Positions 8,781-18,110 are shown, counted from the first letter of the stretch. The stretch is 64,000 nt of DNA from Marmoricola sp. (GCA_025965195.1 JAOPXK010000120.1:1-64000); one strand, 5' to 3'. The notes: generated by a model not told the origin, from the sequence alone. Numbers and translations are program-made.

Positions 8781-9344
8781 ATGATGCGCAAGACCCGCAC
8801 TCAGAACCTCCGCGACCAGGCTCAGGACCTGGCGGACAACCTTGCGCCACGCCTTGCGGACGCCCGCGAGCAGCTCGCGCCCAGGATCGCCGATGCGCGC
8901 GAACAGCTGGGTCCAGTGGTCGCCGACGCCCGCGACAAGGCCAGGGACAAGATCGTCAACGAGTACCTTCCGCTCGCTCAGGTCGCAGTTGCCGAGATGC
9001 GCGAGAACGCCTCCCCCGTCACCGATGAGGCGAAGCGGCGCGGGGTCGCCGCCGCTGCTGCGCTGAAGGGTGAGGACCCGAAGCCTCGTCACCGCAGTCA
9101 CAAGCTCAGGAACCTCGCCCTGCTCGGTGTGCTCGGTGCGGCCGCGGTCGCGCTCAAGAAGCTGCGCGGCGGCGCAGACGCCACCACGTCGTGGCAGTCG
9201 TCCTACGCCCCACCGGCCGCGCCGACCGGGGACGACCGCGCCGGCTCCGCACCCGACGAGGCCATCGCCGACAGCGCCGAGGCGCCGCACCCGGTGACGA
9301 TGCCCGACGATCCGGCCGAGGTCATCAAGATCGACCGCGACTAG
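8781..9344 (+). CDS. Alanine-rich amphipathic protein, DUF5324-like
   Basis: 187 aa of unknown function. The first 70 residues are three or four imperfect 11-14-residue repeats (LADAREQLAPRIADAREQL, then VVADARDKARDK) that would form long amphipathic helices. A short hydrophobic stretch at about residues 112-126 (NLALLGVLGAAAVALK) may be a membrane segment, followed by a Pro/Ala-rich disordered tail. The layout recalls the DUF5324 proteins found near ppiA/crgA in streptomycetes; that link is from memory of the family and is tentative. Two ATG codons are adjacent (8781, 8784). Its 3' end overlaps the convergent acyltransferase by 20 bases. Confidence 0.65.
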   Translation: MMRKTRTQNLRDQAQDLADNLAPRLADAREQLAPRIADAREQLGPVVADARDKARDKIVNEYLPLAQVAVAEMRENASPVTDEAKRRGVAAAAALKGEDPKPRHRSHKLRNLALLGVLGAAAVALKKLRGGADATTSWQSSYAPPAAPTGDDRAGSAPDEAIADSAEAPHPVTMPDDPAEVIKIDRD

Positions 9345-10410
9345 AGCCCGCCTTCTCGCCACGACTTGTCGCTGTCCTCAGCCTGGGCGGCGGCAAGTCG
9401 ACCGGCCGGTGCTCGTCGACCCACGCGTCGACCTCTTCCCAGCGCGTGAAGAGCCAGTCGATGCGTTCGTCTCTGCCTTCGGGGATCTCGCTGCGCGGCA
9501 CCCGCCACCAGCCCATCAGGATCCGCTTGTCCATCGGCAGCTCGCGCCACAGGTCCCGGACGCTGAAGATGTGGTCCAGGCCGGTGTGCGCGACGAGGAG
9601 TACGTCGGCCTCCGGTGCCGCATCCAGGGCGGCCAGCACTCCTCCCGGCCTGGGCGCCAGTACGTTGGTCATCCGCTCGGCGCGGTCAGCCATCCGGTGC
9701 AGGCCGAGCTTGTTCAGCCGGGCGATGGCCTTCTCCCGACGGGCCGGGGTGAAGTTGCCGCCCTCCGGAAAGATCACGAAGGCGTCGTTGCCGTCGAGGT
9801 TGCGGGCCAGGTCGCCGACCTCGCTCTCCAGGTCGCGGCCGGGAAGCGGTCGGCTGGAGATCATCCGGGCCGGCAGCCGACGCATCAGCACCCCGATCGC
9901 CGGGTCCCAGGCGAGCGAGGCCTTGAGGACGACGCGCGGCTCCCGGTGGTACCAGTGCATCAGCGCGTAGATCAGCACGAAGGAGTCCGCCGGTCCCGCA
10001 TGTCGGCAGCAGACCAGCAGTGGTTCACCCGGCTGAGCGTCGGGAGCAGGTCCGACCGTCTCGATCCTGAACCGCAGCACCCGGCGGCACTCGCGGAACA
10101 GGATGACCAGGTAGCCCTGCACGAGGTCGTAGTGCCGTCTCTCCCAGTAGGGCCGGCGGATGAACCACCCGAAGCCCGAGCAGACCCACCACACCAGCAG
10201 CACCACCAGCGCAACCGACTCGAACGTCAGGTGCAGCACGACGACCCAGAGCAGCCGGAGCGGTCGCAACCAGCCGGGTGCGAAGGGCGAGAGCAGGCCG
10301 GCGGCAAGGAGCCACAGCGGCAGGGTCGTCCAGAGCAGGACCGCGAGCACGATCACCAGTGGGGCCACGATCAGCCGCTGGGTCAGCCACACGGCGACCC
10401 TGCTGATCAT
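9325..10410 (-). CDS. Membrane-bound acyltransferase (PlsC/LPLAT superfamily)
   Basis: 361 aa, likely to transfer an acyl chain to a lysophospholipid or related acceptor. Hydrophobic helices at about residues 10-35 and 48-80 anchor it. The catalytic H-x4-D appears as CRHAGPADSF and the acceptor-binding motif as FPEGGNF. The tail is basic and serine-rich. It is longer than simple PlsC enzymes. Nothing nearby names the substrate. The 10411-10472 gap upstream contains short repeats of a GGCTGGTCATG-like unit. Confidence 0.82.
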   Translation of the reverse strand: MISRVAVWLTQRLIVAPLVIVLAVLLWTTLPLWLLAAGLLSPFAPGWLRPLRLLWVVVLHLTFESVALVVLLVWWVCSGFGWFIRRPYWERRHYDLVQGYLVILFRECRRVLRFRIETVGPAPDAQPGEPLLVCCRHAGPADSFVLIYALMHWYHREPRVVLKASLAWDPAIGVLMRRLPARMISSRPLPGRDLESEVGDLARNLDGNDAFVIFPEGGNFTPARREKAIARLNKLGLHRMADRAERMTNVLAPRPGGVLAALDAAPEADVLLVAHTGLDHIFSVRDLWRELPMDKRILMGWWRVPRSEIPEGRDERIDWLFTRWEEVDAWVDEHRPVDLPPPRLRTATSRGEKAGSSRGRS

Positions 10411-10472
10411 GGGCTGATCATCGGCTGGTCATGGGCTGGTCACTGACTCCCCATGCGCAGGTCATCGCCCGA

Positions 10473-11297
10473 TCACAGGTGCTCGTCGAGATAGGTGACG
10501 CTGCCGGCGTACGCCGCCTGGATGCGGTCCGCGACGAGCGAGGCGTCGCGGTAGGCGAGCATCGAGTCGTCCCTGGTCGACCCGCCCGCTGGGAGGATGT
10601 GCGCGGTGACGTCGTCGGGGAGCTCCTCGAGCTCACGCAGGAAGCGGTGCCGCCGGGCGATCTCGAAGGAGACCCGCGCCACCTCCCACGGGCGTCGCGG
10701 TGGCTTCAGAGGCCGGTCGATCCGACCGACCTGGAGCACGAAGATCCGGTCCGCGCCCAGCTTGACCGCTCGACCGAGCGGGATGGAGTTCACGATGCCA
10801 CCGTCGAGGAAGTGCTCGTCGCCGACCTGGGCGGTCGGGAAGAGGCCGGGTACGGCGGCCGAGGCCATCACCGCCGGCACGACCGGACCGGTTGTGAACC
10901 AGTGTTCGGTCGAGCGCTCGATGCTCGCCGCGACGCACTGGAACTCGACCGCTAGATCGGCGAAGTCCAGGTCGCCGAACTCCTGCTCGAGCCGTTCACG
11001 CAACGGGCGGGCGGAGTGCAGATGCGTCCCGGAGAGTACGGCGCGCCGGACCTGGCGCCAGGCGGGATCGGCGTACACGTCGTTGTTCTCTCCGGCCGAC
11101 CGCCACAGGTCGAGCAGCCGGTCGACCACGGCAAGCGTCGGGTCGCTCGCCACGACCAGGCCGTTGAGCGCACCGACCGAGGTGCCGAGGACGAGGTCGG
11201 GCCGGATGTCGCGCTCGAAGAGTGCCTGGAGCATGCCCACCTCGACGGCTCCGAGCAGTCCACCACCCCCGAGGACGAAGGCGGTGCGACCGGTCAT
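10473..11297 (-). CDS. Patatin-like phospholipase family protein
   Basis: Predicted Ser-Asp lipid acyl hydrolase. 274 aa. The patatin elements occur in order: the oxyanion glycine run FVLGGGGLLGA near the N-terminus, the nucleophile elbow GTSVG (about residues 39-43) and the catalytic Asp in DGGIVNSIPLG. Resembles bacterial RssA-type single-domain patatins. The ATG at 11297 overlaps the stop of the preceding DUF3817 gene as ATGA, so translation is coupled. A much longer in-frame extension upstream runs antisense-like through neighbouring genes and is not used. Confidence 0.9.
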   Translation of the reverse strand: MTGRTAFVLGGGGLLGAVEVGMLQALFERDIRPDLVLGTSVGALNGLVVASDPTLAVVDRLLDLWRSAGENNDVYADPAWRQVRRAVLSGTHLHSARPLRERLEQEFGDLDFADLAVEFQCVAASIERSTEHWFTTGPVVPAVMASAAVPGLFPTAQVGDEHFLDGGIVNSIPLGRAVKLGADRIFVLQVGRIDRPLKPPRRPWEVARVSFEIARRHRFLRELEELPDDVTAHILPAGGSTRDDSMLAYRDASLVADRIQAAYAGSVTYLDEHL

Positions 11298-11680
11298 CGG
11301 ACCGCTGCGCTCGTCTCGTGTCCGCCCGCCAGCTCGGGGAAGTCGGCCTTCACCTTGCGGATCGCCCGGAACTCCGCCCAGAAGGACAGGATCGGCACGG
11401 TGCCACACAGCAGGGTGATGACCGTGAACGGGATGCCCCACTTCGCCAGCCGCGAGAGTCCGAACGCGACGAACAGGAATCCCATGTAGATGAACCCGTG
11501 CGCCGTCCCGAGCACCATGTCGATGTGGGTGCCGAGCTTCTGGCCCGTGGTGCCCTGCGGGAGCACGCTCGGCCAGACGTTGTGCACGTGCTCGAGGGGT
11601 ACGCCGACGAGGAGCAGGGTGATGATCGACAGGCCGACCACGGTGGCGAGCACGCGGTACGCGATGAGCAGGTTCTTCAC
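11294..11680 (-). CDS. DUF3817 integral membrane protein
   Basis: 128 aa with three hydrophobic segments: about residues 8-28, 55-75 and 84-104. It matches the DUF3817 pattern: a short N-terminus, LEHVHNVWPSVL, then THIDMVLGTAHGFIYMGF with conserved histidines between helices. Function is unknown; the family is widespread in actinobacteria and some members have been likened to YdzA. Coupled by ATGA overlap to the patatin gene downstream. Confidence 0.85.
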   Translation of the reverse strand: MKNLLIAYRVLATVVGLSIITLLLVGVPLEHVHNVWPSVLPQGTTGQKLGTHIDMVLGTAHGFIYMGFLFVAFGLSRLAKWGIPFTVITLLCGTVPILSFWAEFRAIRKVKADFPELAGGHETSAAVR

Positions 11681-11713
11681 GGGCTCGAAGGTACCCGACG
11701 CCCGTTTGCGTCT

Positions 11714-12706
11714 TCAGTGGCCGTCGGGGCCCGGCCGGTCGTCGAAGTCCACCTGGACCTGCTGAAATCCCTTGTGCCGCTGCGCCTTGGCGTAGTCGGT
11801 GTAGACGCGGCGGTCGGCCTCGGTGAGGTGCACCGAGTCGGTGAACGGGGTCAGCAACGCCCGCGGGTAGAGGTGCTGGGCCACCACGACGTTGATCTCG
11901 AGCCCGACCACCGCCATCGTCGCGGCGACGTAGATCAGCGCGACGAGTCCCAGCACGAGTCCGAACGTGGAGTTCATCGAGTTCGCCTTGCCGATCACGT
12001 GCTGCACGTAGACGCCGCCGAGCTCCTGCAGCAGCTGCCACATCAGTGCGACAGCGACTGCACCGGGCAGCACGTCGCGGATCGACAGCCGGCGGGAGGT
12101 GGAGAAGATGATCATCACGCCGAGCACGGCGGCGGTCACGACGATCGAGGCGATCCGCAGTCCCCATCTGAGCGTGGTCCCGACGTCGACGCCGAGGGCC
12201 TCGGTGTGGCTGGCCAGGCTGGTGATGACGGCGACGAGGAGCACCGTGAGTCCCGCGGCGACCAGCAGCAGCAGGCTGCGCAGCCGGCTCACGATCGGGT
12301 TGAGCCTGCTGTTGCGGGGGATGGCCAGAGTGACGCTGATGGCATTCTGTGCGGCCTGGCCGAGGCCGACGACGCCGTACAGCGCGGCGAGGGCGCCGAC
12401 GACGATCGCGGACGTGCTGCCCTGCAGGCCACCTGGCTGGCCGAGCTGGGTGCCCACGATGGGGAACTGGCTCAGCGCCGAGTTGAGTACCTCGGTCTTC
12501 AGGTGCTCGTCGTTCTGCAGGAAGAAACCGAGGACCGAGGAGGCGATCAGCAGGAGCGGGAAGATCGCGACGAAGGCGTAGTAGGTCAGGATCACCGCGA
12601 GGTAGTTGCCCTGGTCGTCGAAGAACTTGTAGGTGACTCCGAGCGGGAGACCCAGGACGGGGTGGCGGCGCTGGAAGGCGTCCACCCGGTCCACGACAGC
12701 AGCCAT
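11714..12706 (-). CDS. YihY/virulence factor BrkB family membrane protein
   Basis: 330 aa with six predicted membrane helices. Family signs include the N-terminal TYYAFVAIFPLLLIASSVLGF, the LYGVVGLGQAAQNA segment and GAVAVALMWQLLQELGGVYV. Some relatives were once called RNase BN, but that activity belongs to another protein; the real role of this family is uncertain, with transport of lipids or other molecules proposed. It lies 22 bases after cobF on the same strand, so it may be read through from the cobN-cobF transcript. Confidence 0.88.
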   Translation of the reverse strand: MAAVVDRVDAFQRRHPVLGLPLGVTYKFFDDQGNYLAVILTYYAFVAIFPLLLIASSVLGFFLQNDEHLKTEVLNSALSQFPIVGTQLGQPGGLQGSTSAIVVGALAALYGVVGLGQAAQNAISVTLAIPRNSRLNPIVSRLRSLLLLVAAGLTVLLVAVITSLASHTEALGVDVGTTLRWGLRIASIVVTAAVLGVMIIFSTSRRLSIRDVLPGAVAVALMWQLLQELGGVYVQHVIGKANSMNSTFGLVLGLVALIYVAATMAVVGLEINVVVAQHLYPRALLTPFTDSVHLTEADRRVYTDYAKAQRHKGFQQVQVDFDDRPGPDGH

Positions 12707-12728
12707 GGGGCCACGCTAAGGGTGCCGA

Positions 12729-13532
12729 TCAGTCGTTGTCGCCCGACGCGGCGACGACCTGCGGAACCGGCCGGCGCAACAGGTAGGTGTCCATCACCCA
12801 GCCGCTGGTCCCCTTCGCCGTGTCCCGTTGGACCCTCAGCTCATCCCGGACGTCGGCCAGACGTCCGCTGACCAGCCTTTCGTCCGCCGTTCCGAGGTTC
12901 GCGCCCCACCAGATCTGCCACTCGCCCTCCAGCTCGACGCAGGCGAGGTTGCCGTCGAGCATCACCACGATGTTGTCGTGGCCCTGGTCGACGGCCTCGC
13001 TGAGCCGGCGGCCGGTGGTGATCAGGATCGGCTGGCCGACCTCGTGCAACACGATCCGGTGCCGGGCCGCGAGCACCTGGACGCTCGAGATCCCGGGAAT
13101 CACGTCGTACTCGAAGCTCACCCTGCCGCGTCGCTGGATGCCCTCGACGATCCGGATCGTCGAGTCGTAGAACGCCGGATCGCCCCAGACCAGGAACGCC
13201 GCGTCGCCTTCGTGTGCGACGAGGACCGCTTCGTAGGCCGCCACCCGCGCCTCGTGCCAGTCCCGGACGGCACCTCGGTAGTCGACCACGTCGTCTCGAT
13301 CGCGCTCCGGGTCACTGACCTTGATGACCGGGACGTCGCCGTACCGCCGGGCGATCTCCTCCCGGGCTTCCAGCAGCCTGTCCCTCGGCTGATCCGGGCC
13401 GGCCTTGTCGGCTGCGATCACGAACGCCACACCCCGCAGTGCCGCGGCGGCCTCGTGGGTGACCTGGTCGGGGTGGCCGGACCCGATCCCGATGATGCGG
13501 ACCCGTCTCGAGTGCACTCGACGAACGGTCAT
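12729..13532 (-). CDS. cobF: Precorrin-6A synthase (deacetylating) CobF
   Basis: S-adenosylmethionine-dependent C-1 methyltransferase that also releases the acetyl group in the aerobic B12 pathway. 267 aa, tetrapyrrole methylase fold. The N-terminal glycine loop IIGIGSGHPDQVT, the LVWGDPAFYDSTIRIVE segment and the YDVIPGISSVQVLAARHRI segment are characteristic. CobF is specific to the aerobic route. The ATG at 13532 overlaps the cobN stop as ATGA, so it is translationally coupled to cobN and shares its riboswitch. Confidence 0.93.
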   Translation of the reverse strand: MTVRRVHSRRVRIIGIGSGHPDQVTHEAAAALRGVAFVIAADKAGPDQPRDRLLEAREEIARRYGDVPVIKVSDPERDRDDVVDYRGAVRDWHEARVAAYEAVLVAHEGDAAFLVWGDPAFYDSTIRIVEGIQRRGRVSFEYDVIPGISSVQVLAARHRIVLHEVGQPILITTGRRLSEAVDQGHDNIVVMLDGNLACVELEGEWQIWWGANLGTADERLVSGRLADVRDELRVQRDTAKGTSGWVMDTYLLRRPVPQVVAASGDND

Positions 13533-16500
13533 TGCCTGTCTTCCAGCTCGCCCTCGAGCTCGAGGTAGACCTGCTGCATCGCCGCGAGGACGTCGGGATC
13601 GGGCTCCTCCCACAGGTCCCGCTCGGCCGCCTCGTGCAGACGCTCGATGATCCCCCGCAACGCCCACGGGTTGGCCTCACGCATGAACTCCTGGTTGGTC
13701 TCGTCGAGGACGTACTCCCTGGCGAGTGCGTCGTACATCCAGTCGTGCACGACGCCGGCGGTCGCGTCGAACCCGTAGAGGTAGTCGACGGTGGCGGCCA
13801 GCTCGAATGCGCCCTTGTAGCCATGCCGTTGCATTGCGCTGATCCAGCGCGGGTTGACCACGCGGGCCCGGAAGACCCGAGCGGTCTCCTCCTGGAGTGA
13901 GCGCGTGCGTACGGCGTCAGGGGTGGTCGAGTCCCCGACATAGGCCCGCGGCGCCGAGCCGGTCAGTGCACGGACCGTCGCGATCATGCCGCCGTGGTAC
14001 TGGAAATAGTCGTCGGAGTCGGCGATGTCGTGCTCACGGGTGTCGATGTTCTTCGCGGCAACGGCGATCCGCCGGTAGTTCGCCCGCATGTCGTCGCCGG
14101 CCTCGGTGCCGTCGAGCCCGCGGCCGTACGCATAGCCGCCCCACGCCGTGTAGACCTCGGCCAGGTCCTTGTCGTCATGCCAGTTGCCGGACTCGACGAC
14201 CTGCAGGATGCCTGCGCCGTACGACCCGGGCTTGGAACCGAAGATCCTGGTCGTCGACCGGCGCGCGTCGCCGTGCTCCCTGAGGTCGGCCTGGGCATGC
14301 GCTCGGACGAAGTTCAGGTAGTCCGGCTCGTCCAGCTCGGCGGCCATCCGGACCGCGTCGTCGAGCATCGCCACGACGTGCGGGAAGGCGTCCCGGAAGA
14401 AGCCCGAGATCCGGACCGTCACGTCGATGCGGGGACGACCGAGCTCCTCCAGCGAGATCACCGTGAGCCCGTTCACCCGACGGGAGGCTTCGTCCCATTC
14501 GGGTCGAATCCCCAACAGGGCAAGGACCTCCGCGACATCGTCGCCCGACGTACGCATCGCGCTGGTGCCCCAGGCCGAGAGACCGACGGACCTCGGATAG
14601 TCGCCGGTCTCCTGTTGGTAGCGCGTCAGCAGCGAGTCGGCCATCGCCACGCCGGTCTCCCAGGCGAGCCGGCTCGGGACCGCCTTCGGGTCGACGGTGT
14701 AGAAGTTCCGCCCGGTCGGCAGCACGTTGACCAGGCCCCGGAGCGGAGAGCCGCTCGGACCAGCGGGGATGAAGCCGCCGTCGAGCGCGTGGAGAACTGC
14801 GTCCAGCTCGTTGGTCGTCTGGTTGAGCCGCGGCACGACCTGCGTGGCGGCGAACTCGAGGATCTTCGCCACCGCCGGATCCGGGTCGCGACCTCCGAGA
14901 CCCTGCCCGTCGAGGATGGCGGGGATCGCGTCGACGGACCAGCTCGCCTGTTCCATCGCCGCGACGAGTGCCTTCGCCCTCTCCTCGACGGCGTCGACCT
15001 CCTTGCTGGTGGTCGAGCCTGCCGAGATCGCACCCTCCTTGAGACCGAGCGCAGTCCTCAAGCCAGGAAGGGATCCTGCCTCACCGCCCCAGATCTGGGT
15101 GGCGCGCAGGATCGCGAGGACCAGGTTGACGCGGGCCTCCCCTACGGGCGCCTGCCCGAGGATGTGCAGGCCGTCACGGATCTGCGCGTCCTTGACCTCA
15201 CAGAGCCAGCCGTCCAGATGGAGAACGAGGTCGTCGAACGCTTCCCCTTCGAAGTCGCCCAGCTCTCCCTCCAGGCCGAGGTCGCGATGCAGCTGCGCGG
15301 CCTGCATCAAGGACCAGATCTGCGCCCGGATCATCGGGAGCTTCCCCGGGTCCATCGCGGCGATGTTGGCGTACTCGTCCAGCAGCTGCTCGAGCCTCGC
15401 GATGTCGCCGTACGACTCCGCGCGCGCCATCGGCGGCACCAGGTGGTCGATGATCGTGGCGTGTGCGCGACGCTTGGCCTGGGCGCCCTCGCCCGGATCG
15501 TTGATCAGGAACGGGTAGATCAGCGGCAGGTTGCCGAGCACGGCATCTGTCGCGCAGGACGCAGACAGGGCGGCGTTCTTGCCGGGCAGCCACTCCATCG
15601 ACCCGTGCTTGCCGAGGTGCACGATCGCGTGGGCGCCGAAGCCGCGCTCCACCCAGCGGTAGGCCGCAAGGTAGTGATGGCTCGGTGCGAGGTCGGGGTC
15701 GTGATAGATCGCGACCGGGTTCTCACCGAAGCCGCGGGGTGGCTGGATGAGGAGCACCACGTTGCCCGCGCGCAGCGTGGCCAGCACGATCTCCTTTGCG
15801 TCATTGACGAAAAGAGTTCCCGGGCCCTCGCCCCACGCCTCGGTGATCTGCGCCTTCAGGACCTCGGGGACGTCGGCCGTCCACTTCTCGTAGTCCTGCT
15901 CCGAGATCCGGACATGACTGTCGGTGAGCTGGGCGGTGGTCAGCCACTCCTCGTCCTGTCCACCCGCCGCGATGAGGGCATGGATCAGGGCGTTGCCCGC
16001 CTCGGTGTCGGTCATGGTGGTCTCGACGAGCTCGACCACCGGGTTGTCGACCCCGAGGTCGTAGCCGGCGTCACGAAGCTTGCGAAGCAGCCGGATCGTG
16101 GAGACCGGGGTGTCGAGGCCGACGGCATTGCCGACGCGCGAGTGCTTGGTCGGGTACGCCGACAACATCAGTGCCAGACGCTTGTCCTTGTTGGGGATTC
16201 TCCTCAGCCGGGCGTGCGCGACCGCGATGCCGGCGACCCTGCGGCAGCGCTCTTCGTCAGCCTGATATCTCGGCAACCCGGCTGGATCATCGCGATCGAC
16301 CTCCTTGAACGAGAACGGAGCCGTGATGATCCGACCGTCGAACTCCGGGATCGCGATCTGGTTGGCGGAGTCGAGTGGTGACACGCCTTCAGCACTCGCC
16401 TCCCAGTCCTCGCGGCTGGACGTGAGGCAGAGCCCTTGCAGGACGGGGATGTCGAGTGCCTTCATCCGATCGACATCCCACGCCTCGTCGTCCTCACCGG

Positions 16501-17200
16501 CGCTCGCGGCGGCTGGCTTGGTGCCGCCGCCGGCAAGGACGGTGACAACCAGCGCATCGAGCGAACCGAAGGCGGCATAGAGCTCATCGGGCGCGGCGCG
16601 CAGCGAGCTGCTGAAGATCGGCAGCCCGACCGCCTCGCCGGTCGCATCGATCGCATCAGCGAGGGTGTGGGCAAAGGCGTTGTTGCCGCTCGCCTCGTGG
16701 GCCCGGTAGTAGAGCACCCCGATCTTCGGGAGCTCTCGACGGCGGTCGAGCGCGGTCGAGACCCGCGGACTCCAGCCCCATTCGGGCAGCACGGCGGGAG
16801 GCTCGAACCCCTCGCCGGTGAGCAGGACCGTGTCGCAGAGGAACCCGTGCAGGTTGGCCAGGTTCGCCGGACCGCCCTGGGCGAGGTAGGCGTGCGCCTC
16901 TGCCGCCGTTCCGACCGGCACCGTCGAATGGCTCATCAGCTCGGCGTCTGGCGTGGTCTCGCCTCCGAGGACGACGACCGGGGCGCCGTAGGCCAGGACA
17001 GCGTCCAGACCGGCCTGCCAGGAGCGCGCGGTGCCGAGGATGCGGACGACTACCAGACTGCAACCTTCAAGCAGGCCTGGGATATCGGCGACGTCGAGCC
17101 GGGCAGGATTGGCCAGCTCGTAGTCGGAGCCGGCTGCTCGCGCACTCAGCAGATCCGTGTCCGAGGTGGACAGCAGGGCAATGCGTGGGCCGGTCGTCAA
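13529..17200 (-). CDS. cobN: Cobaltochelatase subunit CobN
   Basis: Large subunit of the ATP-dependent aerobic cobaltochelatase that inserts cobalt into hydrogenobyrinate a,c-diamide. 1223 aa, close to the usual 1200-1400. Conserved segments include YPTKHSRVGNAVGLDTP, the HLGKHGSMEWLPGK metal/porphyrin-site region, and GSKPGSYGAGILQ near the C-terminus. A short stretch at about residues 386-395, reading VVELVETT, comes from a dispersed DNA repeat (16016-16043) and looks inserted. The ATPase partner is the fused ChlI/ChlD protein at 24.6 kb, not CobS/CobT. The leader carries a cobalamin riboswitch; a GGAGG-like site lies just before the ATG. Confidence 0.95.
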   Translation of the reverse strand: MTTGPRIALLSTSDTDLLSARAAGSDYELANPARLDVADIPGLLEGCSLVVVRILGTARSWQAGLDAVLAYGAPVVVLGGETTPDAELMSHSTVPVGTAAEAHAYLAQGGPANLANLHGFLCDTVLLTGEGFEPPAVLPEWGWSPRVSTALDRRRELPKIGVLYYRAHEASGNNAFAHTLADAIDATGEAVGLPIFSSSLRAAPDELYAAFGSLDALVVTVLAGGGTKPAAASAGEDDEAWDVDRMKALDIPVLQGLCLTSSREDWEASAEGVSPLDSANQIAIPEFDGRIITAPFSFKEVDRDDPAGLPRYQADEERCRRVAGIAVAHARLRRIPNKDKRLALMLSAYPTKHSRVGNAVGLDTPVSTIRLLRKLRDAGYDLGVDNPVVELVETTMTDTEAGNALIHALIAAGGQDEEWLTTAQLTDSHVRISEQDYEKWTADVPEVLKAQITEAWGEGPGTLFVNDAKEIVLATLRAGNVVLLIQPPRGFGENPVAIYHDPDLAPSHHYLAAYRWVERGFGAHAIVHLGKHGSMEWLPGKNAALSASCATDAVLGNLPLIYPFLINDPGEGAQAKRRAHATIIDHLVPPMARAESYGDIARLEQLLDEYANIAAMDPGKLPMIRAQIWSLMQAAQLHRDLGLEGELGDFEGEAFDDLVLHLDGWLCEVKDAQIRDGLHILGQAPVGEARVNLVLAILRATQIWGGEAGSLPGLRTALGLKEGAISAGSTTSKEVDAVEERAKALVAAMEQASWSVDAIPAILDGQGLGGRDPDPAVAKILEFAATQVVPRLNQTTNELDAVLHALDGGFIPAGPSGSPLRGLVNVLPTGRNFYTVDPKAVPSRLAWETGVAMADSLLTRYQQETGDYPRSVGLSAWGTSAMRTSGDDVAEVLALLGIRPEWDEASRRVNGLTVISLEELGRPRIDVTVRISGFFRDAFPHVVAMLDDAVRMAAELDEPDYLNFVRAHAQADLREHGDARRSTTRIFGSKPGSYGAGILQVVESGNWHDDKDLAEVYTAWGGYAYGRGLDGTEAGDDMRANYRRIAVAAKNIDTREHDIADSDDYFQYHGGMIATVRALTGSAPRAYVGDSTTPDAVRTRSLQEETARVFRARVVNPRWISAMQRHGYKGAFELAATVDYLYGFDATAGVVHDWMYDALAREYVLDETNQEFMREANPWALRGIIERLHEAAERDLWEEPDPDVLAAMQQVYLELEGELEDRQ
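16016..16043. repeat. Dispersed repeat, GGTCGAGCTTGTCGAGACC family, inside cobN
   Basis: One copy of a short imperfect palindrome found at five places in this window. Read in cobN it gives VVELVETT. A weaker relative lies at 16741-16763 in the same gene. Confidence 0.75.
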
Positions 17201-17242
17201 CGGTGCCTCCTGGGGGTTCTCGCCCCTTGTGAAAGGTGCGCC

Positions 17243-17334
17243 CGATGGCCAGTGTCTGGCTGCACCCCTCGGTCGAAGCGGGTGTCACAGTGGCGGAACC
17301 GCCCCGGACTTGCACCGGGTTCCTGTTCCATCGG
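17243..17334 (-). ncRNA. Cobalamin riboswitch upstream of cobN
   Basis: Reading the minus strand, the adenosylcobalamin core is clear: GGAACCCGGTGCAAGTCC, then the B12 box GCCACTGTGA, then GCAGCCAGACACTGG. A closing P1 helix pairs CGATGG with CCATCG at the two ends given. It ends about 43 bases before the cobN ATG and starts 14 bases after the stop of the CbiX/ferredoxin-like gene. It should lower cobN-cobF expression when B12 is plentiful. Confidence 0.92.
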
Positions 17335-17347
17335 ACGAGCGGCCAGC

Positions 17348-18037
17348 CTATGCCCGCGGCAGCCGGTGCGTCTCCACGGGGCAGCCGCCGACCAGGTGCT
17401 CGCCCACGATCCGGCGAGCCGCATCCGGGTCGACGCCGCCGTACCAGACGTCGTCGGGCTGCACGCTGATCACCGGCGCCCGGTTGCACGGGAACTGGCA
17501 GCCGGTGTGCACGAGGAGTACGTCGTCATCACCGAGATCGTGTTCCATCATCGCGATGATCACCGCCTCGACGGAGGCGTCCGAGCCCTTCGCCGTGCAA
17601 CGCGGGCCACGGCAGAGCATCACCTGATGCCGATGCGCGGTGACGTCCTCCCAGGCCGCCGAGGTGAGACCGGGCTCCTCACCGGTGATCGGTCGCAGGT
17701 CGGTAAGCACCGCGACGAGGGCGTCCGGCTCCAGTGAGTCGAGCAGCCGGGCAACAACATCGAGCACAGGCCGCTGACCTGCGCGTTCACGCCACCAGTA
17801 CGCCGCAATCCGCCGCAGCCACGAGTGCGCCGGAGCCAGTCGACCGAGGCTCACGCCGACGAGGACGATGCGCGAGACGCCCTCGTCGGCCAGTCGGGTC
17901 AGCTCGCGCGACAGCGACGGATCGCCCTGCTGCAGGAACGCGATCGAGCCGCCGGCGGAGGCCGCCAGGACCGCCAGCTCGTCGCGGCTACCGACCTCCT
18001 GGACCGACATCCCGACGAGCAGGAGCACGTCAGCCAT
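17348..18037 (-). CDS. CbiX-like domain fused to thioredoxin-like [2Fe-2S] ferredoxin domain
   Basis: 229 aa. The N-terminal half (LLLVGMSV, IAFLQQGDPSLSRELTRLADEG, RIVLVGVSLG) resembles a CbiX/sirohydrochlorin chelatase half-domain. The C-terminal half has the cysteine spacing of thioredoxin-like [2Fe-2S] ferredoxins: CRGPRC, then CQFPC, followed by a VWYGGV segment. Such genes sit in B12 clusters and may supply electrons for corrin-ring steps or help cobalt handling; neither is proven. Start 18037 is chosen because GGGAG lies 8 bases upstream; an ATG at 18082 is also in frame. It is upstream of the cobN riboswitch, so it may escape that control. Confidence 0.8.
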   Translation of the reverse strand: MADVLLLVGMSVQEVGSRDELAVLAASAGGSIAFLQQGDPSLSRELTRLADEGVSRIVLVGVSLGRLAPAHSWLRRIAAYWWRERAGQRPVLDVVARLLDSLEPDALVAVLTDLRPITGEEPGLTSAAWEDVTAHRHQVMLCRGPRCTAKGSDASVEAVIIAMMEHDLGDDDVLLVHTGCQFPCNRAPVISVQPDDVWYGGVDPDAARRIVGEHLVGGCPVETHRLPRA

Positions 18038-18110
18038 CGAAGGTCTCCCGGTCTCGTCGTCTGGTCCCGCAGATTGCCACACCGTGGCCCGCGGCCTAGC
18101 ATCGGCCCAT

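Noticed and set aside
13994-16381. Long open frame on the plus strand opposite cobN
   Set aside because: Composition is Arg/Gly/Val/Asp-rich with no domains; it is the mirror of a GC3-biased gene. The same applies to long antisense frames at 741-1910, 2084-3181, 11222-12871, 20276-22234, 27800-29854 and 47491-48960.
17067-17489. Minus-strand frame spanning the cobN riboswitch
   Set aside because: Covers a structured RNA and parts of two real genes; no domain.
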